NCBI GenBank assembly: GCA_910587675.1
Contig: CAJUMU010000014.1
Coordinates: 1 to 48,563 of the forward strand
Direction: 5' to 3'
Length of the DNA stretch: 48,563 nucleotides
DNA from: an uncultured Alistipes sp.
GTDB lineage: Bacteria > Bacteroidota > Bacteroidia > Bacteroidales > Rikenellaceae
Below the pieces are notes generated by a model. That model saw only the letters and a program-made list of their open reading frames with translations. It made no database searches and was not told the DNA's origin. Positions 27,155-36,149 of this stretch are shown piece after piece. Numbering within the stretch: position 1 is the stretch's first letter; each line of letters begins with the position of its first letter. Both the position numbers and the translations under genes were made by a program.

Positions 27155-28312
27155 TTACTTTACGATAACAACGCGGTTGGTGCCGTTAACGGGGAAGATG
27201 TTCTGTGAAGAACCTACACCCTTCCAAGTGAGCTGGTTGGGGTTAACACCCTGCTCAACGAGGTAATCGTAAACAGCCTTGGCGCGACGCTCAGACAACT
27301 TCTGGTTGTACTCGGGCGAACCCGTCTTGGCGTCTGCGTGACCAACGATGGTGAATACCTGATCCTTCGGAGCGGCCTTGATAACCTCCTGAAGAATCTG
27401 CATAGAAGCCTTCGCGCGGTCGAGCAACTTGGCGCTGTCGAAGTTGAAGAAGAGAGCCGAAGCCGAAACGACCGAAGTCTTTCTCTTAGCCAGCTCGGCC
27501 TTCAGAGCCTCGTTGTCCTTCAAAGCCTGATCGGTAGCAGCCTTCTGAGCGGCCAGACGCTGTGCGAGCGCGCCCTCGTTGCGGTGTGCGTCAGCCAAAC
27601 CGGCCTCCAGAGCTGCGATAGCTGCGAGGTAGCCGTCAACCTCCTCCTGCGAGTAAGCCTTGTCCCAGTTACGCTTGTTGAAGCGGTAGGTGAGGCCGAG
27701 GGTAGCGCTGTAGATCTGACCGTACTTGCCTGCCAGAGCGTCGATGCCGCGAGGCATGTCGCGACCTGCGTTCAGGATGCCCTTCAACTCGAGGTTGATA
27801 TCGAGAGCCTTGCAAACGCGGAAAGTATTGATCAAACCGGCGTCGAATGCGAAGCCTGCCGAAGCGCTGTTGTTTACGTTAACGATGCTTACACCGAAAC
27901 CTGCGAACAGCTTGGCATAGTATACGCGATCCTCGCGGTAGCCGCCGATCCAGTTAGAGAGGTTCAGCAAAGCGTCTGCGTGAGGCATGATCCAGTTGCT
28001 CTTCAGACCGTTGTCGTCCGATGCGTTCAACTGACCGCCGATTACCTGTACACGAGCGCCCACGATGGGGTTGAACCACTTGCTTACGCTTCCTTCAACC
28101 ATCCAGCCCAGATCGCCCACGCCGTCCTGATCGTTACCGATGCCGTTCCAAGCAGTGTAGTTGACACCGCCGCCGACAGAGATCTCCCAGTTCGACCAGA
28201 AGCCGTTGTTCATAATACCCTTCCAGCGGAGCTTCTCTGCTGAATTCTCCTGAGCAAACACGCTGCTCACAGAGATCGCTACCAGAGCGATTGAAAGTAA
28301 AATCTTTTTCAT
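27155..28312 (-). CDS. OmpA-family outer membrane protein
   Basis: The 385-residue protein has a signal peptide (MKKILLSIALVAISVSSVFA|Q), an N-terminal beta-barrel of about 200 residues ending in a YRFN strand, a helical spacer with many Ala and Lys (about 215-280) and a C-terminal OmpA domain (HADAKTGSPEYNQKLSERRAKAVYDYLVEQGV) that binds peptidoglycan. It probably ties the outer membrane to the wall and is likely abundant: codon use is restricted, with few rare codons, it has its own promoter and a long leader, and it ends in a strong terminator. Similar proteins in this phylum are major surface antigens. Confidence 0.93.
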   Translation of the reverse strand: MKKILLSIALVAISVSSVFAQENSAEKLRWKGIMNNGFWSNWEISVGGGVNYTAWNGIGNDQDGVGDLGWMVEGSVSKWFNPIVGARVQVIGGQLNASDDNGLKSNWIMPHADALLNLSNWIGGYREDRVYYAKLFAGFGVSIVNVNNSASAGFAFDAGLINTFRVCKALDINLELKGILNAGRDMPRGIDALAGKYGQIYSATLGLTYRFNKRNWDKAYSQEEVDGYLAAIAALEAGLADAHRNEGALAQRLAAQKAATDQALKDNEALKAELAKRKTSVVSASALFFNFDSAKLLDRAKASMQILQEVIKAAPKDQVFTIVGHADAKTGSPEYNQKLSERRAKAVYDYLVEQGVNPNQLTWKGVGSSQNIFPVNGTNRVVIVK

Positions 28313-28445
28313 AATTTTTTTAATAGTTTATTGTGCTGTGAATAATAAACCTGTTTACACATATAAAATAATCCTTACGTATGCAACCTTATGTTTTCAC
28401 AAGCAAAAACAAGGCAAAACGCATATTTCAATCGGATATACGTTG

Positions 28446-28476
28446 CAAAGATGTAGATAAAAAAGTAAAAAAACAA
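28446..28476 (-). promoter_or_regulatory. Promoter of the OmpA-family gene
   Basis: On the minus strand TTG (28476-28474), 20 bases, then CATCTTTG (28453-28446), one mismatch from the -7 consensus. It implies a leader of about 130 bases, AT-rich, ending in an A-rich tract before the ATG, as in highly translated Bacteroidota genes. Confidence 0.55.
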
Positions 28477-28522
28477 GAAAACCGTTCTTTTTTTCACTTT
28501 TTACGCATACCTCCGCGCAATT

Positions 28523-31096
28523 CTATCCGCATTTCGAATATCCGCACGACATGCAGGTGAGGCAACCGTTTTGGTAAGCCATCTCCTCGTGCCCGCACTG
28601 GGGGCATTTGCCCTTCGATCGCGTGCCGTCGGCGATGTACTGTTTCAGCGCGCGCTGCACGCCCGTTTTCCACGTGTTGATGCTCTCGCTGTTCAGGTGC
28701 AGGCCGTCGATCAGGTGCACCACCTTGTCGATCGGCATGCCGTGGCGCAACACGCCCGAGATCAGCTTCGCATAGTTCCAGAACTCCTCGTCGAACAGAC
28801 GCGAAATACCGCCGATGGTGTTGGTGTAGCCGTAACGGTCGACGTACTGGAAATCGTAACGTTTGGTGCCGTCGGCCTCGCGTACCTTTATTATACGGCC
28901 TTTGGTGATCTTGCGGGGAATGTACATGGCGTCCTCCTCGATCTTGCCCGTGAAGACTTCGTAGGGGCGGTCGTCCTGCAATCCCACGAACGCGATCCAG
29001 TCCTCGCTGCCGTTTTTGAAACGCACGATGTCGGCGGGAATCGACTTGGGGCGCTTCAGCCGCGCGCGGGCATCGTCGTCGCCCTTGCCCCGTTCGGCCT
29101 TTTTGGCGTCGAGCAGCACTCCGTCGCGGCAGCCGTCGCGATAGACCGTCACGCCCTTACAGCCGCACTCCCACGCCGTGCGATAGACGTCAGCCACCAA
29201 CTCCTCCGTAACGTCGTTGGGCAGGTTCACCGTGACCGAGATCGAGTGGTCGACCCACTTCTGTATCGCGCCCTGCATGCGCACCTTGGCCACCCAGTCG
29301 ATGTCGTTGGCCGTCGCGCCGTAATAGGGCGAAGCCTTGAGCCACTTGTCCAGCTCCTCGTCCGAAATGCTCTGCAACTTGGCCGTGTCGTATCCGTTCT
29401 TCTCCATCCAGCGTACGAATTGGTGGTGGTAAACGTAATACTCCTCGAACTTCTCGCCCATGGCGTCGACGAAATCGGCCCTCTTGTCGCGATCCGACGG
29501 GTTGATCTTGCGGCGACGCTTGTAGACGGGGCGGAACACCGGCTCGATGCCCGACGTGGTCTGCGACATGAGCGACGTGGTGCCCGTCGGGGCGATGGTG
29601 AGCATCGCGATGTTGCGGCGGCCGTGTTCGGCCATGCGCTCGTAAAGCTCGGGATCGGCCTCGCGGATGCGGGCTATCATCGGATTCTCGCGTTCGCGCT
29701 CGGCGTCGTACACCTCGAACGCGCCGCGCTCCTCGGCCATCGTCACCGACGTGCGGTAAGCCTCCAAAGCCAGCGTGCGGTGCACGCTCACGGCGAAATC
29801 GATGGCTTCGTCCGAACCGTATCGCATGCCCAGCGCGGCCAGCATATCACCCTCGGCGGTGATGCCCAGACCCGTGCGGCGACCTTTGAGAGCCATCTCG
29901 CGGATCTTTTTCCACAGTTCCAGCTCCACACGGCGGATATCGGCATCCTCGGGATCCTCGGCCACCTTGTTTATTATAAGTTCGACCTTCTCCAGTTCGA
30001 GGTCGATTATATCGTCCATCATACGCATGGCCTTGCCGACATGTTCGCGGAACAGCTCGAAATCGAACTTCGCCTGCGGCGTGAACGGCTCGTCGACATA
30101 ACTCAGCAAGTTAAGTGCCAGCAATCGGCAGCTGTCGTACGGGCAGAGCGGAATCTCGCCGCACGGATTGGTCGAAACGGTCGTAAAGCCTTGATCGGCA
30201 TAACAGTCGGGCACGCTCTCGCGGATTATGGTGTCCCAGAAGAGCACCCCGGGCTCGGCCGACTGCCATGCGTTGTGGATGATCTTGTCCCACAAGCGTT
30301 TGGCGTCGATGTCCACTTCGATTTTGGGCATGTCGGAGTCGATGGGGAACTGTTGGCGGTAGGGGCGGTTCTCCTGCGCCGCACGCATGAATTCGTCGTC
30401 GATCTTGATCGACACGTTCGCGCCCGTCACCTTGCCCGACTGCGTCTTGGCGTCGATGAAACGCTCGGCGTCGGGGTGCTTGATCGAAAGCGAGAGCATC
30501 AACGCTCCGCGACGGCCGTCCTGCGCAACCTCGCGCGTGGAGTTGGAGTATCGCTCCATGAAGGGAACGATTCCCGTCGAGGTGAGGGCCGAGTTGAGCA
30601 CGGGCGTGCCCGTGGGGCGCAGTTCCGAGAGGTCGTGGCCCACGCCGCCGCGACGCTTCATGAGCTGCACCTGCTCCTCGTCCATGCGGAATATGCCGCC
30701 GTAAGAGTCGGCGTGACGGCGGTTGCCTATCACGAAGCAGTTCGAGAGCGACGCCACCTGAAGATCGTTGCCGATGCCCGTCATGGGGCCGCCCTGTGGT
30801 ATGATGTAACGGAACCGATCCAGCAGGCCGAAGATCTCCTCCTTCGACATGGGATTGGGGTATTTATTCTCGATGCGTTCTATCTCGCCCGCGATGCGTC
30901 GGTGCATATCCTCGGGCGTGCGTTCGTAAATATGCCCGAACGAATCCTTCAGCGCATATTTGCTCACCCACACCGTCGCGGCCAGATCGTCCCCGCCGAA
31001 ATACTCCTTCGAGGCCGCCACCGCATCATTATAAGCGACCTCTTTCGGGGTCTTGTCGGATTTATCGGATTTGCTCATAGTTATTTTGTTATTCAT
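28523..31096 (-). CDS. nrdJ: Adenosylcobalamin-dependent ribonucleotide reductase (class II)
   Basis: This 857-residue enzyme reduces ribonucleotides to deoxyribonucleotides with a radical made from vitamin B12. The barrel shows SLSNCFVIGN (redox Cys), KRRGGVGHDLSELRP, STNPCGEIPLCPYDSCRL (the N-C-E active-site triad) and APTGTTSLMSQTTSGIEP. The C-terminus carries a zinc-ribbon and redox tail (CPQCGHEEMAYQNGCLTCMSCGYSKCG). An ATG six codons downstream (31078) is an alternative start. No NrdB partner or NrdD activator is present. I looked for a cobalamin riboswitch upstream and did not find one. Confidence 0.95.
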   Translation of the reverse strand: MNNKITMSKSDKSDKTPKEVAYNDAVAASKEYFGGDDLAATVWVSKYALKDSFGHIYERTPEDMHRRIAGEIERIENKYPNPMSKEEIFGLLDRFRYIIPQGGPMTGIGNDLQVASLSNCFVIGNRRHADSYGGIFRMDEEQVQLMKRRGGVGHDLSELRPTGTPVLNSALTSTGIVPFMERYSNSTREVAQDGRRGALMLSLSIKHPDAERFIDAKTQSGKVTGANVSIKIDDEFMRAAQENRPYRQQFPIDSDMPKIEVDIDAKRLWDKIIHNAWQSAEPGVLFWDTIIRESVPDCYADQGFTTVSTNPCGEIPLCPYDSCRLLALNLLSYVDEPFTPQAKFDFELFREHVGKAMRMMDDIIDLELEKVELIINKVAEDPEDADIRRVELELWKKIREMALKGRRTGLGITAEGDMLAALGMRYGSDEAIDFAVSVHRTLALEAYRTSVTMAEERGAFEVYDAERERENPMIARIREADPELYERMAEHGRRNIAMLTIAPTGTTSLMSQTTSGIEPVFRPVYKRRRKINPSDRDKRADFVDAMGEKFEEYYVYHHQFVRWMEKNGYDTAKLQSISDEELDKWLKASPYYGATANDIDWVAKVRMQGAIQKWVDHSISVTVNLPNDVTEELVADVYRTAWECGCKGVTVYRDGCRDGVLLDAKKAERGKGDDDARARLKRPKSIPADIVRFKNGSEDWIAFVGLQDDRPYEVFTGKIEEDAMYIPRKITKGRIIKVREADGTKRYDFQYVDRYGYTNTIGGISRLFDEEFWNYAKLISGVLRHGMPIDKVVHLIDGLHLNSESINTWKTGVQRALKQYIADGTRSKGKCPQCGHEEMAYQNGCLTCMSCGYSKCG

Positions 31097-31513
31097 TTAC
31101 ATTCGTGTGTCATCCCCTTTTCGGCGGGGTTTCGGTCGCGTCGAGGCCGAGAGGCGAGCCTGCGTTTCCGCTATGCGGTTTCAGATCGCCGCCGTCGGCT
31201 CGTCGACGGATTTTTCGATGCCAAAGTACTGAAAAAACAATGCGAGCCGCTTGATTTCGGCGCATAATTTTTCCACAACTTATTTACAAACGCGGCAAAT
31301 ATGCGCCGAGGGTTATCCTCGCCGCATATATCCGCAAGCAATTACATAATTTCAAGTATCGGAGATTCTATGTCGCAAAATCAAATCCTGCGGTAGTCCG
31401 TCCGCGGCCCTTGGCCGCGTTTACAAGCCCCCCCCCTCCTCGGAGAGGACTTCGGTCGCTGCGCTCCGAATATAGCTCATCATATAATTGCAATCATTTT
31501 TCGGTCGGGAGGG
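31097..31513. other. Intergenic region with C9 tract and small hairpins
   Basis: No gene is visible in these 417 bases. Features are a GCGGCC-CTT-GGCCGC hairpin (31404-31418), a run of nine C (31428-31436) and a small TCCTC/GAGGA palindrome after it, all past the ridA stop on the minus strand. The stretch just before nrdJ (31097-31300) should hold its promoter, but I cannot point to a convincing one; TACTTTG on the minus strand near 31225 lacks a partner box. Confidence 0.45.
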
Positions 31514-31888
31514 TTATCGTACCGCGATGGCGTCGATCTCCACCTTGGCGCCCATGGGCAGCGCGGCTACTTCATAGCATACGCGTGCGGGCATGCGCTC
31601 GGTGAAGAATTCGGCGTACACGCCGTTCATGGCGGCGAAGTCGGCTATGTCGGCCAGCAGCACCGTAGCTTTCGCCACGTCGGCGAGGGTGTAGCCCGCC
31701 TCTTCGACTATGTGGCGGATGTTGGTGAGCGATTGGCGGGTCTGCTCCTCGATGCTCTCGGGCATCTTGCCCGTGGCTGAATCGATGGGCAGTTGGCCCG
31801 ACACATAGAGGGTGCCGTCGTTCTCCACGGCCTGCGAATAGGGTCCCACGGCCTTGGGCGCGAGGGGCGAAGCGATGATCTTTTTCAT
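31514..31888 (-). CDS. ridA: RidA family reactive-intermediate deaminase
   Basis: RidA hydrolyses reactive enamine/imine intermediates released by PLP enzymes such as threonine dehydratase. The 124-residue protein begins MKKIIASPLAPKAVGPYSQAV and has LYVSGQLPID, RQSLTNIRHIVEEAG and the C-terminal PARVCYEVAALPMGAKVEIDAIA with the catalytic Arg. I start at the ATG 31886-31888; the longer frame upstream contains the promoter. It is monocistronic. Confidence 0.95.
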   Translation of the reverse strand: MKKIIASPLAPKAVGPYSQAVENDGTLYVSGQLPIDSATGKMPESIEEQTRQSLTNIRHIVEEAGYTLADVAKATVLLADIADFAAMNGVYAEFFTERMPARVCYEVAALPMGAKVEIDAIAVR

Positions 31889-31928
31889 GGCGTATATGTT
31901 ATAATTTTCGGTACTCGGTTTGCCGTTA

Positions 31929-31960
31929 CAAATATAGCCATTTCCCGCCGAAACCGCAAA
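31929..31960 (-). promoter_or_regulatory. Bacteroidota-type promoter of ridA
   Basis: On the minus strand TTTG (31960-31957), exactly 20 bases, then TATATTTG (31936-31929): full consensus, about 40 bases before the ridA ATG. Confidence 0.78.
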
Positions 31961-32025
31961 TGCTTCGCAGACGATCTTCCGCTGTTCGCCGACGGCGGAG
32001 GAATGCAAGAGTGTGAAACGAATTG

Positions 32026-32087
32026 CAGTCCGCCGCGTGGGGCGGCGAACTGCCGCCATCGCGCCGCGATGGCGTTTTTACGGACTG
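32026..32087 (+). repeat. GC-rich hairpin repeat, family 1 copy A
   Basis: Outer arms CAGTCCG (32026-32032) and CGGACTG (32081-32087) enclose GGCGGC/GCCGCC and CGCCATCG/CGATGGCG stems; the last is followed by TTTTTA (32075-32080), like a terminator. The core 32028-32074 matches the minus strand of 12999-13049. It lies between the divergent ridA and Gfo/Idh/MocA genes. The remainder of the gap holds the ridA promoter and, at 32139, TACCTTTA, a weak -7-like box for the plus-strand gene. Confidence 0.6.
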
Positions 32088-32199
32088 ATGACATTATTTT
32101 TTTTCGCTCGAAATTATTTTCGTTTGCAAAATAATCACTACCTTTAGACTGCAAAAAAACTCTAAAAATCCAACACTGTTAAAGATTAAACCTAAAGTT

Positions 32200-33648
32200 A
32201 TGAGCAGTAAAATTTCACGCGGGGATTTCCTGAAAAAGTCGGGAATGGCCGCCGCAGGAGTGATGATGGGCGGCATGGCCGCTACGGGAGCCAACCTATT
32301 CGCGCCGCAGGAGCAGGACAAGAAGGAGCGTTTCGCCAAGCTCGGCAAAGTCAACATAGCGTGGGTCGGCATGGCCAACCGCGGCGCCGAGGTGATGCGC
32401 GAGTTCGACAAGACGGGTCTGGCGAACATCGTGGCGATGTGCGACGTCGACCCCAAGTCGGAGGGCAGCCGCAAATCGGCCGCGGCGCATCCCGACGCCA
32501 AGGTATACACCGATTTCCGCAAGATGTTCGACGAGATGGGTAACCAATTCGAGGCCGTTGTGGTCGAGACTCCCGACTTCTCGCATTTCCCTTGCGTAAT
32601 GCTCGCGCTTAATCAAGGTAAGCACGTATACGTCGAGAAGCCTATGGGCCGCACGTTCCAAGAGTGCCAGCTCATGATCGACGCCGCCAAGCGCAACCCG
32701 AATCTGGTGACGCAGGGCGGTAACCAAGGCCACTCGGAGGCCAACTATTTTCAGTTCAAGGCGTGGCTCGACGCGGGTATCATTAAGGATGTGACGGCCG
32801 TCGACGCCCACATGAACATGTCGCGCCGCTGGCACGGCTACGACGTGAACATCGACCGCTTCCCCGAGGCGCAGCCCGTGCCCGACGGCATGGACTGGGA
32901 TTTGTGGCATACCACGCAGCAGTTCCACGAGTTCAACCAGAAGTACCACCCGGGCAACTGGCGCAGCTGGTACGACTTCGGCATGGGCGCGTTGGGCGAC
33001 TGGGGCGCGCATATTCTCGATACGATCCACGAGTTCCTTAATCTGGGTCTGCCTTACGAGGTCGAGCCTCTGAAGCTGGAGGGCTGGAACACATATTTCT
33101 TCCCCATGTCGTCGACCATTCGTTTCAAGTTCCCGCGCCGCGGCGAAATGCCGCCCGTGGCCATCACTTGGTACGACGGAATCAACAACTTCCCGCAGCT
33201 GCCCGACGGTTACGGCGGTTCGCAGCTCAGCGGCGACGTTCCGACCATCAACGGCAAGAAGGCGCAGGCCGTGAAACTCAACCCGGGCAAGATCATCTAT
33301 GCCAAGGATATGATATTCAAAGGCGGCTCGCACGGCTCGACTCTCTCGATCATCCCCGAGGCCAAAGCCAAGGCTATGGCCGACAAACTGCCCGAGGTGC
33401 CGAAGAGCCCGTCGAATCACTACGAGAACTTCCTGCTGGCCTGCATGGGCGAGGAGAAGGCCCGCTCGCCGTTCGAGTTGTTCGGTCCTCTGTGTCAGGT
33501 GTTCTGCCTCGGCGTGATGGCCCAGCGTCTGAACAGCAAGATCGTATTCGACCGCGACACCAAGCGGATCGTCAACAACCGTTTCGCCGATGCCATGCTC
33601 GTCGGCACGCCGCCGCGCAAGGGCTGGGAGGAGTTCTACAAGATGTAA
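32200..33648 (+). CDS. Exported Gfo/Idh/MocA-family oxidoreductase
   Basis: The 482-residue protein starts with a Tat-like leader (SRGDFLKKSGMAAAGVMMGG). A Rossmann domain follows (VNIAWVGMANRGAEV, near residue 51), with VVVETPDFSHFPCVMLALNQGKHVYVEKPMGRTFQE, including the EKP motif of the family, and then the C-terminal sheet domain (YFQFKAWLDAGIIKDVTAVDAHMNMSRRW...). Members bind NAD(P) and oxidise sugars or act as NAD-dependent glycosidases (GH109 is one exported branch). The substrate is unknown; periplasmic carbohydrate processing is likely. It is monocistronic and a terminator follows. Confidence 0.9.
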   Translation: MSSKISRGDFLKKSGMAAAGVMMGGMAATGANLFAPQEQDKKERFAKLGKVNIAWVGMANRGAEVMREFDKTGLANIVAMCDVDPKSEGSRKSAAAHPDAKVYTDFRKMFDEMGNQFEAVVVETPDFSHFPCVMLALNQGKHVYVEKPMGRTFQECQLMIDAAKRNPNLVTQGGNQGHSEANYFQFKAWLDAGIIKDVTAVDAHMNMSRRWHGYDVNIDRFPEAQPVPDGMDWDLWHTTQQFHEFNQKYHPGNWRSWYDFGMGALGDWGAHILDTIHEFLNLGLPYEVEPLKLEGWNTYFFPMSSTIRFKFPRRGEMPPVAITWYDGINNFPQLPDGYGGSQLSGDVPTINGKKAQAVKLNPGKIIYAKDMIFKGGSHGSTLSIIPEAKAKAMADKLPEVPKSPSNHYENFLLACMGEEKARSPFELFGPLCQVFCLGVMAQRLNSKIVFDRDTKRIVNNRFADAMLVGTPPRKGWEEFYKM

Positions 33649-33669
33649 ATCATCGAGTTCGCATATCGA

Positions 33670-33701
33670 CGGCTGCCCGCAACTCGTGGGGCAGCCGTTT
33701 T
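33670..33701 (+). terminator. Intrinsic terminator of the oxidoreductase gene
   Basis: CGGCTGCCC (33670-33678) and GGGCAGCCG (33689-33697) are perfect 9-bp complements followed by four T. Confidence 0.85.
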
Positions 33702-33744
33702 GTATAATGATACTCGTTCCGTCTCGGCAAAAATGCAATTAAAC

Positions 33745-33775
33745 TTGTTTTTGCCCTCGCTAATTCGTACCTTTG
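33745..33775 (+). promoter_or_regulatory. Bacteroidota-type promoter of ackA
   Basis: TTG (33745-33747), 20 bases, then TACCTTTG (33768-33775) matches the consensus. The leader to ackA would be about 130 bases; no riboswitch is recognised in it. ptb, buk, aroQ and the flippase probably follow on the same transcript. Confidence 0.72.
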
Positions 33776-33911
33776 TTGTTGCAAACGGATTCCGTATCCC
33801 CGATTCGTAATATTACGAAACCGCGCTCCTCGCCCCGTTGCGAGGCGGTGGCACACAACTTGGGGTTGCCGAAACGGTGAAAACGAATGTATATAAATAA
33901 ATTATAATATC

Positions 33912-35123
33912 ATGATAGTATTAGTTCTCAATTGCGGCAGCTCGTCGATCAAATATCAGGTTATCGACATCGACGACAACAGCAACGCGCTTTTGGCCAA
34001 AGGTCTGGTCGATCGCATCGGTCTCCCCGAAGGAAGCCTCACTCACAAACCCTCTGGCAAGGATAAGTTCGAGTTGCGCATGCCAATCCCCGACCATACT
34101 ACGGGTATAAGCCTCGTGCTGAAAGCGTTGACAGACCCCGCGCACGGCGTGATCGCGAACCTCTCGGACGTGAAGGCGGTGGGTCACCGCGTGGCGCACG
34201 GAGGCGAGTTTTTCCCCGACAGCTGCGTGGTGGACGAGCAGGCCAAGGAGCATATCCGCTCGCTGTTCGAGATCGCCCCGCTGCATAACCCCGCCAATCT
34301 GGAGGGCGTGCTGTCGATAGAAAAGGTGCTCCCGGGCGTGCCTCAGGTGACGGTGTTCGACACTTCGTTCCACCAGACCATCCCCGCCATCAACTATCTG
34401 TACGCGCTGCCTTCGGAGTATTATGAGAAGTATCGCGTGCGCAAGTACGGTTTCCACGGCACCAGCCACAAGTATGTGGCCAAGGTGGGCGCCGAGCTTA
34501 CGGGCGTGGATCTCGGAGCGTCGAAGATCATCACCTGCCACATCGGCAACGGAGGTTCGGTGACGGCCATTCTCAACGGCAAGTCGTACGACACTTCGAT
34601 GGGCTTCTCGCCTCTGGACGGTCTGGTGATGGGCACCCGTTGCGGCATGGTCGACGCCAGCGCCATAACGTTCATCGGCGAGAACGAGAACATGACCTAT
34701 TCGGAACTCAACACCATGATGAACAAGAAGTCGGGCGTGCTGGGCCTCACGGGCATATCGAGCGACATGCGCGACATAGACGCCGCTTACGATGCGGGCA
34801 ACGAGCGCGCCATCACGGCACGCGACATGTACTACAACCGCGTAAAGAAGTTCGTTGGCGAGTATGCCGCCGAGATGGGCGGAGTCGACCTGCTGATCTT
34901 CACGGGCGGTGTAGGCGAGAATTCGAGCGAGTTGCGCACCTATGTCTGCTCGGACATGGAGTTCATGGGCATCGAGATCGACGAGACGGTAAATGCCGCC
35001 ACGCACGGTGACAATGCGGTGCTCTCGACCGCCGATTCGAAGGTGAAGGTTGCCGTTATCGCCACCAACGAGGAGTTGGTGATCGCCACCGACACCTATC
35101 GTCTGACCAAGGATCTGCAATAG
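33912..35123 (+). CDS. ackA: Acetate kinase
   Basis: AckA makes ATP and acetate from acetyl phosphate. The 403-residue protein has VLNCGSSSIKYQVID at its start, VGHRVAHGGEFF, FDTSFHQTIP, RKYGFHGTSHKYV, HIGNGGSVTAI and FTGGVGENSSELR, the full ASKHA-fold set of the family. It usually pairs with a phosphotransacetylase; here the adjacent acyltransferase is of the butyryl type, 56 bases downstream. The gene heads a likely operon for short-chain fatty acid energy metabolism. Confidence 0.97.
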   Translation: MIVLVLNCGSSSIKYQVIDIDDNSNALLAKGLVDRIGLPEGSLTHKPSGKDKFELRMPIPDHTTGISLVLKALTDPAHGVIANLSDVKAVGHRVAHGGEFFPDSCVVDEQAKEHIRSLFEIAPLHNPANLEGVLSIEKVLPGVPQVTVFDTSFHQTIPAINYLYALPSEYYEKYRVRKYGFHGTSHKYVAKVGAELTGVDLGASKIITCHIGNGGSVTAILNGKSYDTSMGFSPLDGLVMGTRCGMVDASAITFIGENENMTYSELNTMMNKKSGVLGLTGISSDMRDIDAAYDAGNERAITARDMYYNRVKKFVGEYAAEMGGVDLLIFTGGVGENSSELRTYVCSDMEFMGIEIDETVNAATHGDNAVLSTADSKVKVAVIATNEELVIATDTYRLTKDLQ

Positions 35124-35179
35124 TCCGCCGCGGACGCCGAAGACAAACAGCGAAAATTAACTTAAAAAGATAAACGATT

Positions 35180-36085
35180 ATGATAAAGCATTTGGACGAG
35201 ATAGTATCGTCGGCCGTAGCGCGCGGCCGCAAACGTCTCGCAGTAGCCTACGGGCAGGACACTCACACGATCGAGGCCGTTTACAACGCATGGAAAGACG
35301 GATTGGTCGAGCCGACCCTCTTCGGCGACAAAGCCACCATCGAGAAGGCTTGCCAAGATCTCGACATCGACGTCAACGTATTCAAGATCGTCGACGAGAG
35401 TAGCGACGTGGTGTGCGTCAAACTCGCCGTGCAGGCCGTGGTGAACGGTCAGGCCGACGTGTTGATGAAAGGTTTGGTGTCGACCGACAAATACATGCGC
35501 GGCATCCTCAACAAGGAGGCGGGTCTGTTCCCGCCCAAGGGTACGCTGAGTCACGTGGCAGTAATCGAAATGCCCGGCCGCGACAAGCTCCTCTCGGTAT
35601 CGGACGTGGCGGTGATTCCCCAGCCAGATTTCAAGCAGAAGACCATACTTATCGGCTATTTGGCCAAGACGGCGGGTCTGTTAGGCGTCGAGAAACCCAA
35701 GATCGCCTGCATAGCTCCCTCGGAGCAGGTGTTGCCGACGGTGGTGTCATCTACCGAAGGCGCGATACTCGCCAAGATGGGCGACCGCGGACAGTTGGGC
35801 AAGGTGGTTGTCGACGGTCCCCTGTCGCTGGACGTGGCGCTTTACAAGGAGGTCGCCGAGCACAAGAAGGTGACGGGATCGAGCGTCGCGGGAGATCCCG
35901 ACTGCCTGCTGTTCCCCAACATCGAGTCGGCCAACGTATTCTTCAAGGCTGTCTCGCACTTCGGCGGAGCCGAGCTGGCGGCTATGGTGATGGGCACCAA
36001 GGTTCCCTGCGTACTCACCTCGCGCGGCGATACCGCCCTGACGAAGAAGTACTCTATCGCGCTGGCCTGCTTGGCGGCCCGATAG
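35180..36085 (+). CDS. ptb: Phosphate butyryl-/acyltransferase
   Basis: The enzyme swaps CoA for phosphate on an acyl group, making acyl phosphate for a kinase to cash in as ATP. At 301 residues it has the length of phosphate butyryltransferases rather than of the larger Pta. The PTA_PTB fold is seen in ADVLMKGLVSTDKYMRGIL, GLFPPKGTLSHVAV, IPQPDFKQKTILI, VDGPLSLDVAL, VAGDPDCLLFPNIESANVFFKA and VLTSRGDT. Acetyl-CoA use cannot be excluded, since no other phosphotransacetylase is present beside ackA. A butyrate-kinase gene follows 64 bases later. Confidence 0.85.
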   Translation: MIKHLDEIVSSAVARGRKRLAVAYGQDTHTIEAVYNAWKDGLVEPTLFGDKATIEKACQDLDIDVNVFKIVDESSDVVCVKLAVQAVVNGQADVLMKGLVSTDKYMRGILNKEAGLFPPKGTLSHVAVIEMPGRDKLLSVSDVAVIPQPDFKQKTILIGYLAKTAGLLGVEKPKIACIAPSEQVLPTVVSSTEGAILAKMGDRGQLGKVVVDGPLSLDVALYKEVAEHKKVTGSSVAGDPDCLLFPNIESANVFFKAVSHFGGAELAAMVMGTKVPCVLTSRGDTALTKKYSIALACLAAR

Positions 36086-36149
36086 ATCGCGCCCGCACGG
36101 CGGCCCGATTGCGCCGCATATAACGAATGAAACCTAACACCGCTCGCCG

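Noticed and set aside
28571..31267. An 898-codon plus-strand open frame antisense to nrdJ
   Set aside because: Same effect: lack of stops opposite a GC-rich real gene. The class II reductase motifs are on the minus strand.
31097..31300. Cobalamin riboswitch before the B12-dependent reductase
   Set aside because: I looked on the minus strand for the conserved B12-box (GCCACTG) and found neither it nor the fold around it.
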